64,000 nucleotides of DNA from Hyphomicrobiales bacterium (GTDB lineage: Bacteria; Pseudomonadota; Alphaproteobacteria; Rhizobiales; Rhizobiaceae), in NCBI GenBank assembly GCA_030456445.1, contig JAKDNM010000002.1:21916-85915 (forward strand), given 5' to 3'. The position numbers were made by a program, and so were the translations under genes. The notes beneath the pieces were generated by a model. The model ran no database searches. It worked only from the letters and a program-made list of their open reading frames with translations, and was not told where the DNA came from. Shown here one piece after another: positions 7,678-16,302 of this stretch; the stretch's first letter is position 1; the number at the start of each line of letters is the position of its first letter.

Positions 7678-9072
7678 ATGACAAAGCAAGCTCTGGAATC
7701 CCTCCCGATAGCCGTGATAGGCGGCGGACCCGTCGGTCTGGCGGCCGCAGCGCATCTCGTCATGCGGGGTCTGCCCGTCAAAGTCTATGAAGCCGGAGAT
7801 ACCGTCGGCGCCAATATGCGCGACTGGGGCCATGTCAGGGTTTTCACGCCCTGGCGATACTGTGTCGACCCGGCGGCGACGAAATTGCTCGAACGCCAGA
7901 ATTGGCGCATGCCGGAACCCGACCTATTCCCGACCGGCGGCGAGATCGTCGCCAAATACCTCGAACCGCTTGCCGCGACGCCGGAGCTTGCCGGCGTGAT
8001 CGAAACCGGCGCGCGCGTTGTCGCGATCTCCCGACTCGGGCTCGACAAGGTGGTCAGCCGCGCACGCGGGGAGCACCCGTTCGTCCTGGCGGTGAAAACG
8101 CCGACCGGCGCGCGCCGTGATCTCGCCAGGGCGGTGATCGATGCCTCCGGCACATGGGCAACGCCGAATCCGCTTGGCGCGAGCGGCCTGCCAGCCGATG
8201 GCGAAACCGAGTTCGCGGACCGAATCGCCTATGGCATTCCCGACGTGCGGGGCCGGCATCGTGGAACATATGCCGGGCGAACAACGCTGGTCGTCGGCGC
8301 CGGACACTCGGCGGCCAACGTTCTGCTCGATCTTGTTCGGCTCGCGGACAAAGAGCCGTCAACGAAGTCGATCTGGGCGACGCGCAGCACCAATCTCATT
8401 CGCATCTATGGCGGCGGCGATGCCGATCAGTTGCCGGCGCGCGGCGAACTTGGCGCAGAAACGAGGGAACTGGTCGAAAGCGGTCGCGTGCCGCTCGTTT
8501 CAGGTTTCGCGATCCTTGCTTTGCGGGAAGAAGACGGTCGGATCATCGTCGAAGGCGAAACGGCCAAAGGAGCGAAGACGATTGGGCCTATAGACCGGAT
8601 CGTGGCGGCCACCGGCCAGCGGCCCGACCTTTCCATGACACGCGAATTGCGGCTCGATCTCGATCCGTGGCTCGAAAGCACCAAGGCGCTCGGGCCGCTG
8701 ATCGATCCGAATGAACATTCCTGCGGCTCGGTGCCACCGCATGGCCATCGCGAACTCGCTCATCTTGAGCCTGGATTCTATACCGTTGGCATCAAGAGTT
8801 ATGGCCGCGCGCCAACCTTCCTGCTGCTGACGGGCTATGAACAAGTCCGCTCGATCGCCGCCGCCCTCGCCGGCGATATGGCGGCGGCCGACAATGTTCA
8901 GCTCGTCCTTCCGGAGACCGGCGTCTGCACCACGACATTCTCCGTCGAAGGGAGCGAAGCAGCGGGATGCTGCGGCGGCCCGGCACCAGCCAAGGTCGAT
9001 GCCTGCTGCGCAGCCGACGCCGTGGCGAAGGACGAAGGCAAGAAGGGATGCGGCTGCGGAGTTGCCGCGTGA
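7678..9072 (+). CDS. FAD/NAD(P)-dependent monooxygenase-like protein with Cys-rich tail
   Basis: 464 residues. The N-terminal FAD loop is AVIGGGPVGLAAAAHL (from residue 12), a second nucleotide loop TLVVGAGHSAANVLLDL lies near residue 205, and an ATGQRP motif lies near 315, the pattern of flavin monooxygenase-like oxidoreductases found in ars clusters (ArsO/ArsV-like genes are the nearest idea). The final 40 residues carry six cysteines as CC, CC and CGC and look like a metalloid-binding tail. Start at the ATG at 7678 with GGAAGGA upstream. A shift from oxidation of a trivalent arsenical to another metalloid reaction cannot be excluded. Confidence 0.75.
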   Translation: MTKQALESLPIAVIGGGPVGLAAAAHLVMRGLPVKVYEAGDTVGANMRDWGHVRVFTPWRYCVDPAATKLLERQNWRMPEPDLFPTGGEIVAKYLEPLAATPELAGVIETGARVVAISRLGLDKVVSRARGEHPFVLAVKTPTGARRDLARAVIDASGTWATPNPLGASGLPADGETEFADRIAYGIPDVRGRHRGTYAGRTTLVVGAGHSAANVLLDLVRLADKEPSTKSIWATRSTNLIRIYGGGDADQLPARGELGAETRELVESGRVPLVSGFAILALREEDGRIIVEGETAKGAKTIGPIDRIVAATGQRPDLSMTRELRLDLDPWLESTKALGPLIDPNEHSCGSVPPHGHRELAHLEPGFYTVGIKSYGRAPTFLLLTGYEQVRSIAAALAGDMAAADNVQLVLPETGVCTTTFSVEGSEAAGCCGGPAPAKVDACCAADAVAKDEGKKGCGCGVAA

Positions 9073-10313
9073 GCGTCGCGACCAGCGACGCAACGCCTTC
9101 GCACTACGAGCCGCCGCGCCTCCTCTTCGTCATTCCGGTTCTCGGCGTCACGCAGATCCTTGCGTGGGGCTCGTCCTACTATCTACTGGCCGTTCTCGCG
9201 CAGCCGATCGTCACCGATACCGGCTGGCCGCTGGCATGGATCGTCGGCGGCCTCTCCCTTGGCCTGCTGGTCGCCGGCATCGTCTCGCCGCGTGTTGGAG
9301 ATAGCATTCAGAGGCTCGGCGGGCGTCTCGTGCTTGCGACCAGCGCCGTATTCCTGGCGCTGGGGCTCGCGGGCCTCGCCCTGTCGCCGAACCTTCCGCT
9401 CTACGTCATCTCCTGGCTGGTGCTCGGGGTCGGCATGGGAGCAGGTCTCTATGATGCGGCCTTCGCCACGCTCGGCAGGCTCTATGGCCAGCGAGCTCGC
9501 ACGGCGATCGCGACGCTCACTCTGTTCGGGGGGTTCGCAAGCACCGTTTGCTGGCCGCTCTCGGCGCTGCTTGTGTCAGAGTTCGGGTGGCGCAACGCCT
9601 GCCTGATCTACGCGGCCATCCACGTCGCGGTGCTGCTACCGCTCTATGTCTTCGCGCTGCCGACCGAGCCGAAGCGAGCGCTCCACGCCACCTTGGTCCC
9701 TGCAAGCCGTGCGGGTGATGCGGCAACCCCGGTGACAGCGGCCACGCCCAAGCTGATCTTCGGATTGGTCGCGCTGGTTATCACCATCAGTTCGATGATC
9801 TCGGCGATGCTGTCCGTGCATCTGCTGACAATCCTCCAGGCGCGCGAGATCGCGCTTGCGGCCGCCGTCGCGCTCGGCGCGATCGTGGGACCGTCGCAGG
9901 TCGGCGCCAGGGCGATCGAGATGCTGATCAGTCGGTTCCATCATCCGATCTGGACGAAGTTTGCTTCCACGGTGTTCGTGGCGATCGGCGTCGGGCTGCT
10001 GTGGATCGGCTTCCCGACCATCGCCGCCGCGCTCATCTTCTACGGCGCCGGTATCGGCATTGAGTCGATCGCGCGCGGCACGCTGCCTCTGGCCGTCTTC
10101 GGTGAAGATCGCTACGCCTCGATCATGGGTCGCATCGCCATGCCGAGCCTGATCATGCAGGCGGCGGCGCCATCCCTGGGCGCACTGATGATCGATGTGT
10201 ACGGAGCCCATGCTGCGCTTGCCGGGCTGCTCTCACTCGCTCTCGTCAATGTGCTGCTTGTGTTGATCCTCTACCTGATGCTGCGGAAGGGTGGGCTTCT
10301 CCAGCGTGCATGA
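9069..10313 (+). CDS. MFS transporter in the arsenic operon
   Basis: 414 residues with about twelve hydrophobic segments of the major facilitator fold. GTG start at 9069 overlaps the upstream TGA (GTGA), showing coupling to the FAD gene. Context implies efflux of a metalloid or of the oxidoreductase product; ArsK- and ArsJ-type MFS exporters are known in ars clusters, but I cannot assign it to either with confidence. The longer open frame reaching back to 8967 is overlap with the upstream gene and is not preferred. Confidence 0.8.
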   Translation: MSVATSDATPSHYEPPRLLFVIPVLGVTQILAWGSSYYLLAVLAQPIVTDTGWPLAWIVGGLSLGLLVAGIVSPRVGDSIQRLGGRLVLATSAVFLALGLAGLALSPNLPLYVISWLVLGVGMGAGLYDAAFATLGRLYGQRARTAIATLTLFGGFASTVCWPLSALLVSEFGWRNACLIYAAIHVAVLLPLYVFALPTEPKRALHATLVPASRAGDAATPVTAATPKLIFGLVALVITISSMISAMLSVHLLTILQAREIALAAAVALGAIVGPSQVGARAIEMLISRFHHPIWTKFASTVFVAIGVGLLWIGFPTIAAALIFYGAGIGIESIARGTLPLAVFGEDRYASIMGRIAMPSLIMQAAAPSLGALMIDVYGAHAALAGLLSLALVNVLLVLILYLMLRKGGLLQRA

Positions 10314-10608
10314 CGCGCAAGTAGGCCTCGAACAGCGCGGGTCGATCGGCGCCCGCTGGCGGGGACTGCTTCGATCGTGGCGAACCTTGGTGTCTCTCCA
10401 GGAAGTCCGCGAAGCGAGCAATCATCTTTTCGTGGCTGCCTGCCGCCAGGATCATATAACGTCGATATGCGGCGGCGCCGTCGTTGTCATAAATCAGCCA
10501 ATCATGAGGATCGGATGCGAGCCGCTCGAGGCACCGAATGCGCGCCGAGGTTGACAGGCTTGTGAGCGACTTCGCCCCTGTGACGCCCGCGGCGACCGGA
10601 GCGCGCAA
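10246..10608 (-). CDS. Hypothetical protein
   Basis: 120-codon frame with a TTG start, converging on and overlapping the MFS 3' end by 68 nt. Its middle has an ordinary protein composition (HDWLIYDNDGAAAYRRYMIL) and no competing + strand gene exists between 10314 and 10630, which favours it being real or a remnant. No known domain is recognised. It may be a leftover of an older gene cut by the rearrangement that also removed the N-terminus of the RHE_PE00001-like gene. Confidence 0.4.
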   Translation of the reverse strand: MRAPVAAGVTGAKSLTSLSTSARIRCLERLASDPHDWLIYDNDGAAAYRRYMILAAGSHEKMIARFADFLERHQGSPRSKQSPPAGADRPALFEAYLRVMHAGEAHPSAASGRGSTQAAH

Positions 10609-10631
10609 ACCGGGAAGGGGAGGGGACGGTT

Positions 10632-11192
10632 TTGTCCGAGGCGGAAGGAGGCGACGCGGCTGAGGAGTCGGAGGACGACGCGCTTGCGGCGGAATTCGCC
10701 GAGATCGACGCGGTGCTGGCGCGGTCGTCGAAGCTGCTCAGCAGCGGCGACATTGCGCCGGCACGGCCGCGGCAGGACGATACGCGCCTGGCCGTGCTCT
10801 ACGACGAGGACTGGGACGAAAACGCTCGCCTGGCGGAATGGCGAGACGTGCTCGACCGGACCCGCGAGCTTCCGCTCGTCTTGCGAGCGGCGATCCTCTT
10901 GGACGCCTGGACCGACATGGAGGTGTTGCAGCGCGGCGACTGGATCGGGCCGCTGCTGGTCGCAGCACTTCTGCGCCAGCAAGGCCTCTGCGGCCACCAT
11001 CTCGCCTGCCTGCATCTCGGCGCCCAAAAGGTGCCGCGCGAGCGCCGGCGGGCGCGGGGCCGGACCGAGCGCCTGCTCGCCTGGACAGACGTGCTGTTCG
11101 AGGCCGCCAGCTTCGGCTTGAAGGAACATGACCGCCTGCTGCGTGAGGCCGTCCGACACTGGCAGGTTGCATCTTCTTTAATTCATCCTTAG
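10632..11192 (+). pseudogene. RHE_PE00001/DUF1612-like protein, internal fragment
   Basis: The segment DDALAAEFAEIDAVLARSSK through LGLKEHD is characteristic of the middle of the 350-400 residue RHE_PE00001 family proteins of rhizobial plasmids. The usual N-terminal 100 residues are missing: the frame has only a TTG start and opens at 10584. The C-terminal DUF1612/HTH part is missing too, since the frame stops shortly after FGLKEHDRLLREAVR. It is therefore a fragment truncated at both ends. The family itself has no known function. Confidence 0.6.
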
Positions 11193-11210
11193 ATTGGGAG
11201 GAATTAGAGA
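11175..11210. promoter_or_regulatory. Inverted repeat before DUF433/PIN module
   Basis: TCTTTAATTC at 11175-11184 and GAATTAGAGA at 11201-11210 form 10-base arms with one mismatch, 11 nt before the antitoxin start. It is AT-rich unlike its surroundings and is suited to autoregulation by the antitoxin. The role is inferred from position. Confidence 0.4.
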
Positions 11211-11221
11211 AGGACGTACCG

Positions 11222-11860
11222 ATGGCTTCCCCGCAGACATTGACGTTGAGCGAGGCGGGCTATGTGCTCGACCGGTCAACCACAACGCTGAACAGAGCAG
11301 TCGATACCGGTGTCATTCGTGCGAAACAGCGCAGGGTCGGCAAGGCTGTGCAGCGCCTCGTCGGTCCAGCGGAACTTCGCTTTCTGCGACTGGCCGATGA
11401 GCTCGATAAGGATCTGACTCCTTCTGGCCGCCGGCGCCTCTACGAGGCGCTGCGGAAGTTATCTGCCAGCACCCATATGGTGCGATGGGGCAAGCTCGAC
11501 CTCGACCTCGCGCGAATCGACAGCGATCTGGAAGTCCGCCTCGCTCGGCTCGAGCACATTCGAGGCTGGGTGGATCGCAGCGAGGACCAGTCCGAAGCTT
11601 TGATCCGGGATACTGAGATCCCCGCCCACTTGGTTGCTGCGCTCTCCAAGGAGCAGACCGTCGACGAGATCCTGAGCGATTTTCCGTCGTTGTCGAAGAC
11701 TCAGGTCGAGGCGGCTATAGAATATGCCAAGGCCTACCCAAAGCGCGGTCGGCCTTACGCTCCTCGGAGCCTGAAGCGGACGCTGTCGGAGATGGCCGAC
11801 CTTGGCGTCTTTGATGGAGACGACAGACCGGAGGAATCGGCGCCTCGGGCAATTCCGTGA
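11222..11860 (+). CDS. DUF433-type antitoxin
   Basis: 212 residues. N-terminal HTH-like segment (LSEAGYVLDRSTTTLNRAVDTG), and C-terminal DUF433 domain with the typical EQTVDEILSDFPSLSKTQVEAAIEYA, ending in YPKRGRPY. Such proteins are antitoxins of PIN or DUF5615 toxins. Its stop overlaps the toxin GTG. The architecture parallels the protein at 30740-31360, including the AYPxRGRP stretch near the end, but the partner toxins differ. Confidence 0.82.
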   Translation: MASPQTLTLSEAGYVLDRSTTTLNRAVDTGVIRAKQRRVGKAVQRLVGPAELRFLRLADELDKDLTPSGRRRLYEALRKLSASTHMVRWGKLDLDLARIDSDLEVRLARLEHIRGWVDRSEDQSEALIRDTEIPAHLVAALSKEQTVDEILSDFPSLSKTQVEAAIEYAKAYPKRGRPYAPRSLKRTLSEMADLGVFDGDDRPEESAPRAIP

Positions 11861-12288
11861 CGCTGTACCTTCTTGATGAGAATGTCCTTCGGGAGGCAGG
11901 AGCCCGCGGCAACGACAATGTTCGCCGCTGGCTCGCAACCATCGACGATATTGACCTGCGCTTGAGCGCCGCAACGCTGTTCGAAAAGCGGCGCGGCGCG
12001 CAGGCTCTGAAGAACCGCGACGTCGAACGCTCCGCGGTCCTTCTCACCGCGATCGATGCGCTGGAGAAGTCGTTTTCGGATCGCATCATTCCTATTGATG
12101 CGCCCGTGGTGGCGGAGTGGACCCGTCTGCTTGCGGGCAAGAACAAGGACCGGTGGGATCTGGCGCTTGCGGCTACGGCGAGGGTTCATGGGCTTGTTCT
12201 CGTCACGCGGAATGTGCGGGACTTTGCCGGGCGTGGTGTCCGCATCCTTAACCCCTTCAAGGATCCGCCTGAAGAGCTCGAGGCCTGA
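11857..12288 (+). CDS. vapC: PIN domain (VapC-like) toxin
   Basis: 143 residues of PIN-fold ribonuclease type. Acidic metal-site residues are visible: Asp7 (YLLDENVLRE), Glu in SAATLFEKRRGA, Asp in DRWDLALAATA, and TRNVRDFAG at the end. The spacing fits VapC toxins that cleave tRNA or other RNA. GTG start at 11857 overlaps the DUF433 antitoxin stop (GTGA). It forms an apparently intact toxin-antitoxin pair in a stretch otherwise made of gene remnants. Confidence 0.88.
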   Translation: MTLYLLDENVLREAGARGNDNVRRWLATIDDIDLRLSAATLFEKRRGAQALKNRDVERSAVLLTAIDALEKSFSDRIIPIDAPVVAEWTRLLAGKNKDRWDLALAATARVHGLVLVTRNVRDFAGRGVRILNPFKDPPEELEA

Positions 12289-12407
12289 CCACGTGCACGA
12301 GTAACTCTTCGCCCGCTCCGCCATCATGTTGATGGCCAGGCCGCGCGGACTCACATCGAGATGAGCAAGTTGGTTCTCTGCACGGCTCTCATCAAGAGTG
12401 GCGGGGA

Positions 12408-13838
12408 TTGCGCTTGATTTTTGCGAGACGAGCACTGCAAAGGCGACTAAACGACCTGCGCGTGACTCTTGACGGCAGCGCGGTCGACAATCTAGCGGCG
12501 CGACTTAACCGACCGGGCAGAGATCGTCTTGCGGCGATGTGGGAGGTCGCAGTACTTCATGCGCTTGCGGATTCCGGCATGCTTCGGAGCGAGGTTCCAC
12601 TCGCTTCGGGGAGCCGCCCGGACGCCTTCTTTGACAATGGGGATCTTCGGTTCACCGCGGACATTACTACCGTGTCAGACGAGGGGCTCGATGATGGCAA
12701 TCCTTTTTTCGAGCTGAGCGCGCTTATTGAGAAAGAAAAGACTAAATTGGGTCTGCCTATCGGTGGCGTGGATCTGCGCGTTAAGTCGATGGACCATCGA
12801 ACCGGGCGAGGAACCAGGACCGTGCTGCGGTTGCCTCCTCGCAACCAGCTGGGGGCGTTTGTCCGGAACGAGATAGTGCCGCAATTGCGCGACCAGATAC
12901 GTGCCGGCGAATGGCCGTTGCGCGTCGCGATTGACAGTGATGACGCAGGCTTGGACATCACGATAAATCCTGCAAAATCGCCCTACAGCCAAGGCGGATT
13001 CGCTGCCTATGACGTCCCGCGGATCAAGGACCGCAACCCTCTGTTCAACGCGCTCAAGCCAAAGGCGGAGCAACTCCGCGGTGCTGAGGGCGTTACAGGC
13101 GTGGTTGTGTGCGACGGGGACTGCGCCGCTCTTTCCGAACGTCAACATAGTCGGAATCAAGTATCAGCCGAGACAATCGCCGAAGATTTCCTGCGCCAGT
13201 ATTCATCGATCGATTTCGTTCTCCTGTTGACGATCCGGGAGGCACAGCAATTGTGGCCGCGGGTTGAGCCCGCGGGTCGCCGAGTACATCACATCCTTGT
13301 GGTCCGCGCGGGATTTAATGCTAAAGACCAGCTGAGTGCCTTGTTTGCCGCGATGATCGGAAAGCTTCCGAAACCCGTGGCGATGCCGGTTAACGGCGCG
13401 CTTCGCGCACGGGAGCCAGGATACGATCTTGGGCATCACGGAGGATACCAGATGGAAGGAAAGAAAATCCGCATCAGTTCGCGGGAACTGATGGAGGTTC
13501 TTGCCGGCCTTCGGACGTTCGCGGACAATGGCGCCAAGAATGTTGAGGCGAGCCGTCGCCAGCCGTCCCGGCCAAGTCCGGTACAGAACATTTTCCTGAG
13601 GAATCTTCAGCACGGCCAGCGTCCAACGGCCATCAATGTCATCATACGGACGAAGACGATGGTGATGATTGGATTGAGTTCGAGTTCGACGAACCCGACC
13701 CGGCGATTTCCCCGTTCAGCTGACTTGCTCAACCGCGGCCGAACCGTTGCGAGCGAAACAGACGATCTCTTCTCTCGCCGAGGCGCCGGAGCCCGACGTT
13801 TCGGATGTGATCGACATTATGGCCAACCGGGTGGGTGA
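12408..13838 (+). CDS. Unknown protein, possible PD-(D/E)XK-like N-terminus, probable frameshift
   Basis: 476 codons from a TTG at 12408; I do not recognise a named family. The N-terminal 120 residues (MWEVAVLHALADSG, then SRPDAFF and FTADITTVSD) resemble the E-D-x layout of restriction-like folds, which is only a suggestion. The last 110 codons read as low-quality sequence rich in R, S and T. The +1-shifted frame from about 13540 instead gives an acidic natural-looking end (DEDDGDDWIEFEFDEPDP) stopping at 13721-13723. The native protein was therefore probably about 438 residues, and this gene is frameshifted near 13540. It follows the PIN toxin by 120 nt. Confidence 0.5.
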   Translation: MRLIFARRALQRRLNDLRVTLDGSAVDNLAARLNRPGRDRLAAMWEVAVLHALADSGMLRSEVPLASGSRPDAFFDNGDLRFTADITTVSDEGLDDGNPFFELSALIEKEKTKLGLPIGGVDLRVKSMDHRTGRGTRTVLRLPPRNQLGAFVRNEIVPQLRDQIRAGEWPLRVAIDSDDAGLDITINPAKSPYSQGGFAAYDVPRIKDRNPLFNALKPKAEQLRGAEGVTGVVVCDGDCAALSERQHSRNQVSAETIAEDFLRQYSSIDFVLLLTIREAQQLWPRVEPAGRRVHHILVVRAGFNAKDQLSALFAAMIGKLPKPVAMPVNGALRAREPGYDLGHHGGYQMEGKKIRISSRELMEVLAGLRTFADNGAKNVEASRRQPSRPSPVQNIFLRNLQHGQRPTAINVIIRTKTMVMIGLSSSSTNPTRRFPRSADLLNRGRTVASETDDLFSRRGAGARRFGCDRHYGQPGG

Positions 13839-14331
13839 GGACCGCCTCTATCGCCTGGCTCCGGTACAGAGCGACGTTCCCGAGCGGTCGGTTCAACGTA
13901 TTGCGCCGATGGCGCCCGACACCGGCGAGGGCTGGCCCGGCCATTGGCCACGACCGTCGCGACTGCTGCAGCGACCGGAGCCGATCGAGACGGTGGCGCT
14001 TCTCCCCGATCATCCGCCGGTGACCTTCACTTGGCGCGGCGTTCGTCGGCGCGTAAAACGTGCTGACGGCCCGGAACGCGTTTTCGGGGAATGGTGGAAG
14101 CGTGACGCGGAGCTCGCCGCGGTCAGGGATTATTTCCAGGTCGAGGACGAGAACGGCGAACGCTACTGGGTTTACTACTCCTACCATGTCCCTGGTTCGA
14201 TGGCCTGGATCTTCTCCGACACTCGTGTGGATATCCGCTTCAACGATCCCAGCGTCCATCGCGAGCGGATTTCACCCCTTCGACTCTCTTCCTTCCGACC
14301 CTCGCAAGGGGAACGATGCCGGGCAGCGTGA
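13705..14331 (+). pseudogene. imuB: ImuB (Y-family polymerase-like) C-terminal fragment
   Basis: The frame from about 13705 matches the C-terminal third of ImuB of the ImuA-ImuB-DnaE2 mutasome: EPLRAKQ, then RVGEDRLYRLAPVQSDVPER, then RPSRLLQRPEPIETVALLPD and FGEWW. The polymerase palm and fingers are absent and no start codon other than TTG is available. Similarity fades after ENGERYWVYY, where ImuB normally ends within 25 residues (xWFLHGLF), so the 3' end is altered as well. It is a relic, probably of an element-borne imuAB-dnaE2 cassette. Confidence 0.65.
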
Positions 14332-14434
14332 TGATAGCTGACCGACGAGACCGTCACCGGAATCGCACGAAATTGAAGGCGGCTGCCCGACTACCGCGAT
14401 CCAGTTGCATATTCGCGTCTTTGCGTCAGGATCT

Positions 14435-16297
14435 CTACCGTCGCGCCTTCCCTGGCAGTAGCTGAACGCAGGTCGCAAGTGTGTCATCATCAACGCAGTG
14501 GTCAACCGGGCGTACGCCATCCAGATCCCGCTGAGGCTGTCGCAGCCAAAGTTCCGCCAGGTCGTCGCGTTTGAAATTGGTGCGCGCTGCAGCGCGAAGA
14601 GATGAAATCGCCTTCTCGCGTCGGTTTTCCCGCCGCGTCTGTTCACGCATATCCTCTTTCCATCGATCGAGGACTCCGACCGCTTTCCAGAAGTCGGCCT
14701 GAGACCGTCTTGCCATCGCGGCCGGAGAATCCCCGCCCAGGCTCTCGCAGCCAGCCAACATCCATGCTCCTGCGCTATCGCCCGTCGCTGCTTCGACCGA
14801 TCTGAGAAGGCTCGCTTCCCGATCCGATGCATCGCGCTCGGCCTTCTCGGCGGCTTCTTTGGATCGCCGCTCCTCTCCCAAGCGGTGCGCTTCCTGTCTA
14901 GCGCTGATCTCCCGCATCACGGGGAGGTCCAGATCGTCCGTCACCTGCGGCGGACGCCGGCTCATTTCCCCGAGCAGACGCTCAAATTTACCCAGGTATT
15001 CAAGCCAAGCATCCTCGTCGCCCAGGACAAAATCGGCCGCGCCGGCGCCTGCCGGATCAGGTCGTGAGAGCCACGTGTCGAAGTCGAAACCCTCACGGAA
15101 ATTCTCGCGCACGAAGGAGATGATCTTCGCTACAATGCTGCTGAGCTCGTCGGTTCGTTTTTGTGGGCGCTCTTTCAGTTCTTTCGCATGTCGAACGGAG
15201 TCGAACAGCCGCTTCCCGCCAGCCAGCTTGCCCCGTCGATCGATCGGGATGATCGATCCAGACTTCTGCATTGAGGCGAGGAAATCTCCAACGGCCTCCC
15301 ATGGGACTCTAATATTCCGAGCTGCTCGGAGGCGCATTCCGGCGGCAACTTCGTCGCTTACAAAGCCGAAGCGCTGATCGATCCAGCCTCTAGCCTTGAT
15401 GGCGGCAAAAACCTCCTTTCTCGTAAAGCCATTTTTCGCTGCAAGTCCGTACTCAATCAATGCGAACGATTTCCACTCTTCTTCACGGACCAGGAACCCG
15501 ATCGCCAACCCTTGAGTAGCGATGGCCGATCCAAGGCCATGCTCGGTCGCCCCATCTTCCCACTCACCGACCTCTCGCTCGACTCGCGCGATTTCCTTCG
15601 CTGCCGCCAGCAGATCCCGGGCCTGAAAGTCGACCTGCTCAAGGCGCTTTCGTTCGATTTCAGCGAGCTTTGACTGTGCCGCTGAAACCTTTGGATTGTG
15701 CAACCATACACGCGGCGCTTCTGACAGGATCGCCTCAACGAGCGTGTCTAGCGGCCAGTCCCTGTAGCCGGAAAGATCGATCTCGATCGAGCCGACGTTC
15801 AGATTGCGCAGCCTCGCGAGTTTTTCTGGCCCGCAGGCATGGGTTACCAGAAACTCGACATGCAGAATACGGCCCGCCCGCTTGCAAACGACATCCGGTA
15901 CGATCTCGCCGTGCCGCTTTTCTAGGTCCGCACTGTCGAATACGAAGTCGCCCTCGTGCACCACGTCGAGAGAATTCCTGCCGTCGCTTTCCCGCAAACC
16001 TGGCAGCTTGAGCCGGAGCGCCGCTGCAAGAGTCTTCTTCGCAAATTTGTGCAAGGCGGTCTCGCCGGAGGACACGCACGTTCTTCCGTCGTTATCGGCC
16101 GCGTGCTGAAAGTGCTGCCGTTTCTCGCCCCTATGGGCGACCATCGGCCGACCGCATCCCGGGCATATACATCCACAGGAAAGACCTGACACCGCATCGT
16201 CGATATGGACCGGTTCTCCTGTCTGGACAGATTCCGCTACTGTCCGCTTTCCCTCGGACGTGCAGGACATGAGTTCGAAGAGGGTAGGAACGCGCAC
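14435..16297 (-). CDS. CoiA-like nuclease-domain protein
   Basis: 620 residues. The N-terminus has a zinc-knuckle CGCICPGCGRPM (41-52) followed by HRGEKRQHFQH, as in competence protein CoiA-like proteins. Then comes a PD-(D/E)XK-type core with Asp135 (IVPDVV) and Glu148 (HVEFLVTHACG). The last 400 residues are helical, charged and likely coiled coil (AEERRSKEAAEKAERDAS). Family members are found in competence and in defence islands. It starts 6 nt after the stop of the TIGR02391 gene, so the two form an operon transcribed away from the Mokosh pair. Function is inferred; a DNA-targeting effector is plausible. Confidence 0.65.
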   Translation of the reverse strand: MRVPTLFELMSCTSEGKRTVAESVQTGEPVHIDDAVSGLSCGCICPGCGRPMVAHRGEKRQHFQHAADNDGRTCVSSGETALHKFAKKTLAAALRLKLPGLRESDGRNSLDVVHEGDFVFDSADLEKRHGEIVPDVVCKRAGRILHVEFLVTHACGPEKLARLRNLNVGSIEIDLSGYRDWPLDTLVEAILSEAPRVWLHNPKVSAAQSKLAEIERKRLEQVDFQARDLLAAAKEIARVEREVGEWEDGATEHGLGSAIATQGLAIGFLVREEEWKSFALIEYGLAAKNGFTRKEVFAAIKARGWIDQRFGFVSDEVAAGMRLRAARNIRVPWEAVGDFLASMQKSGSIIPIDRRGKLAGGKRLFDSVRHAKELKERPQKRTDELSSIVAKIISFVRENFREGFDFDTWLSRPDPAGAGAADFVLGDEDAWLEYLGKFERLLGEMSRRPPQVTDDLDLPVMREISARQEAHRLGEERRSKEAAEKAERDASDREASLLRSVEAATGDSAGAWMLAGCESLGGDSPAAMARRSQADFWKAVGVLDRWKEDMREQTRRENRREKAISSLRAAARTNFKRDDLAELWLRQPQRDLDGVRPVDHCVDDDTLATCVQLLPGKARR

Positions 16298-16302
16298 TTT
16301 CG

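Noticed and set aside
11755..12435. Minus-strand frame with a natural-looking stretch (AENQLAHLDVSPRGLAINMM) around 12300-12400
   Set aside because: Most of it is antisense to the PIN toxin; the natural-looking end could not be tied to a family or given a start.
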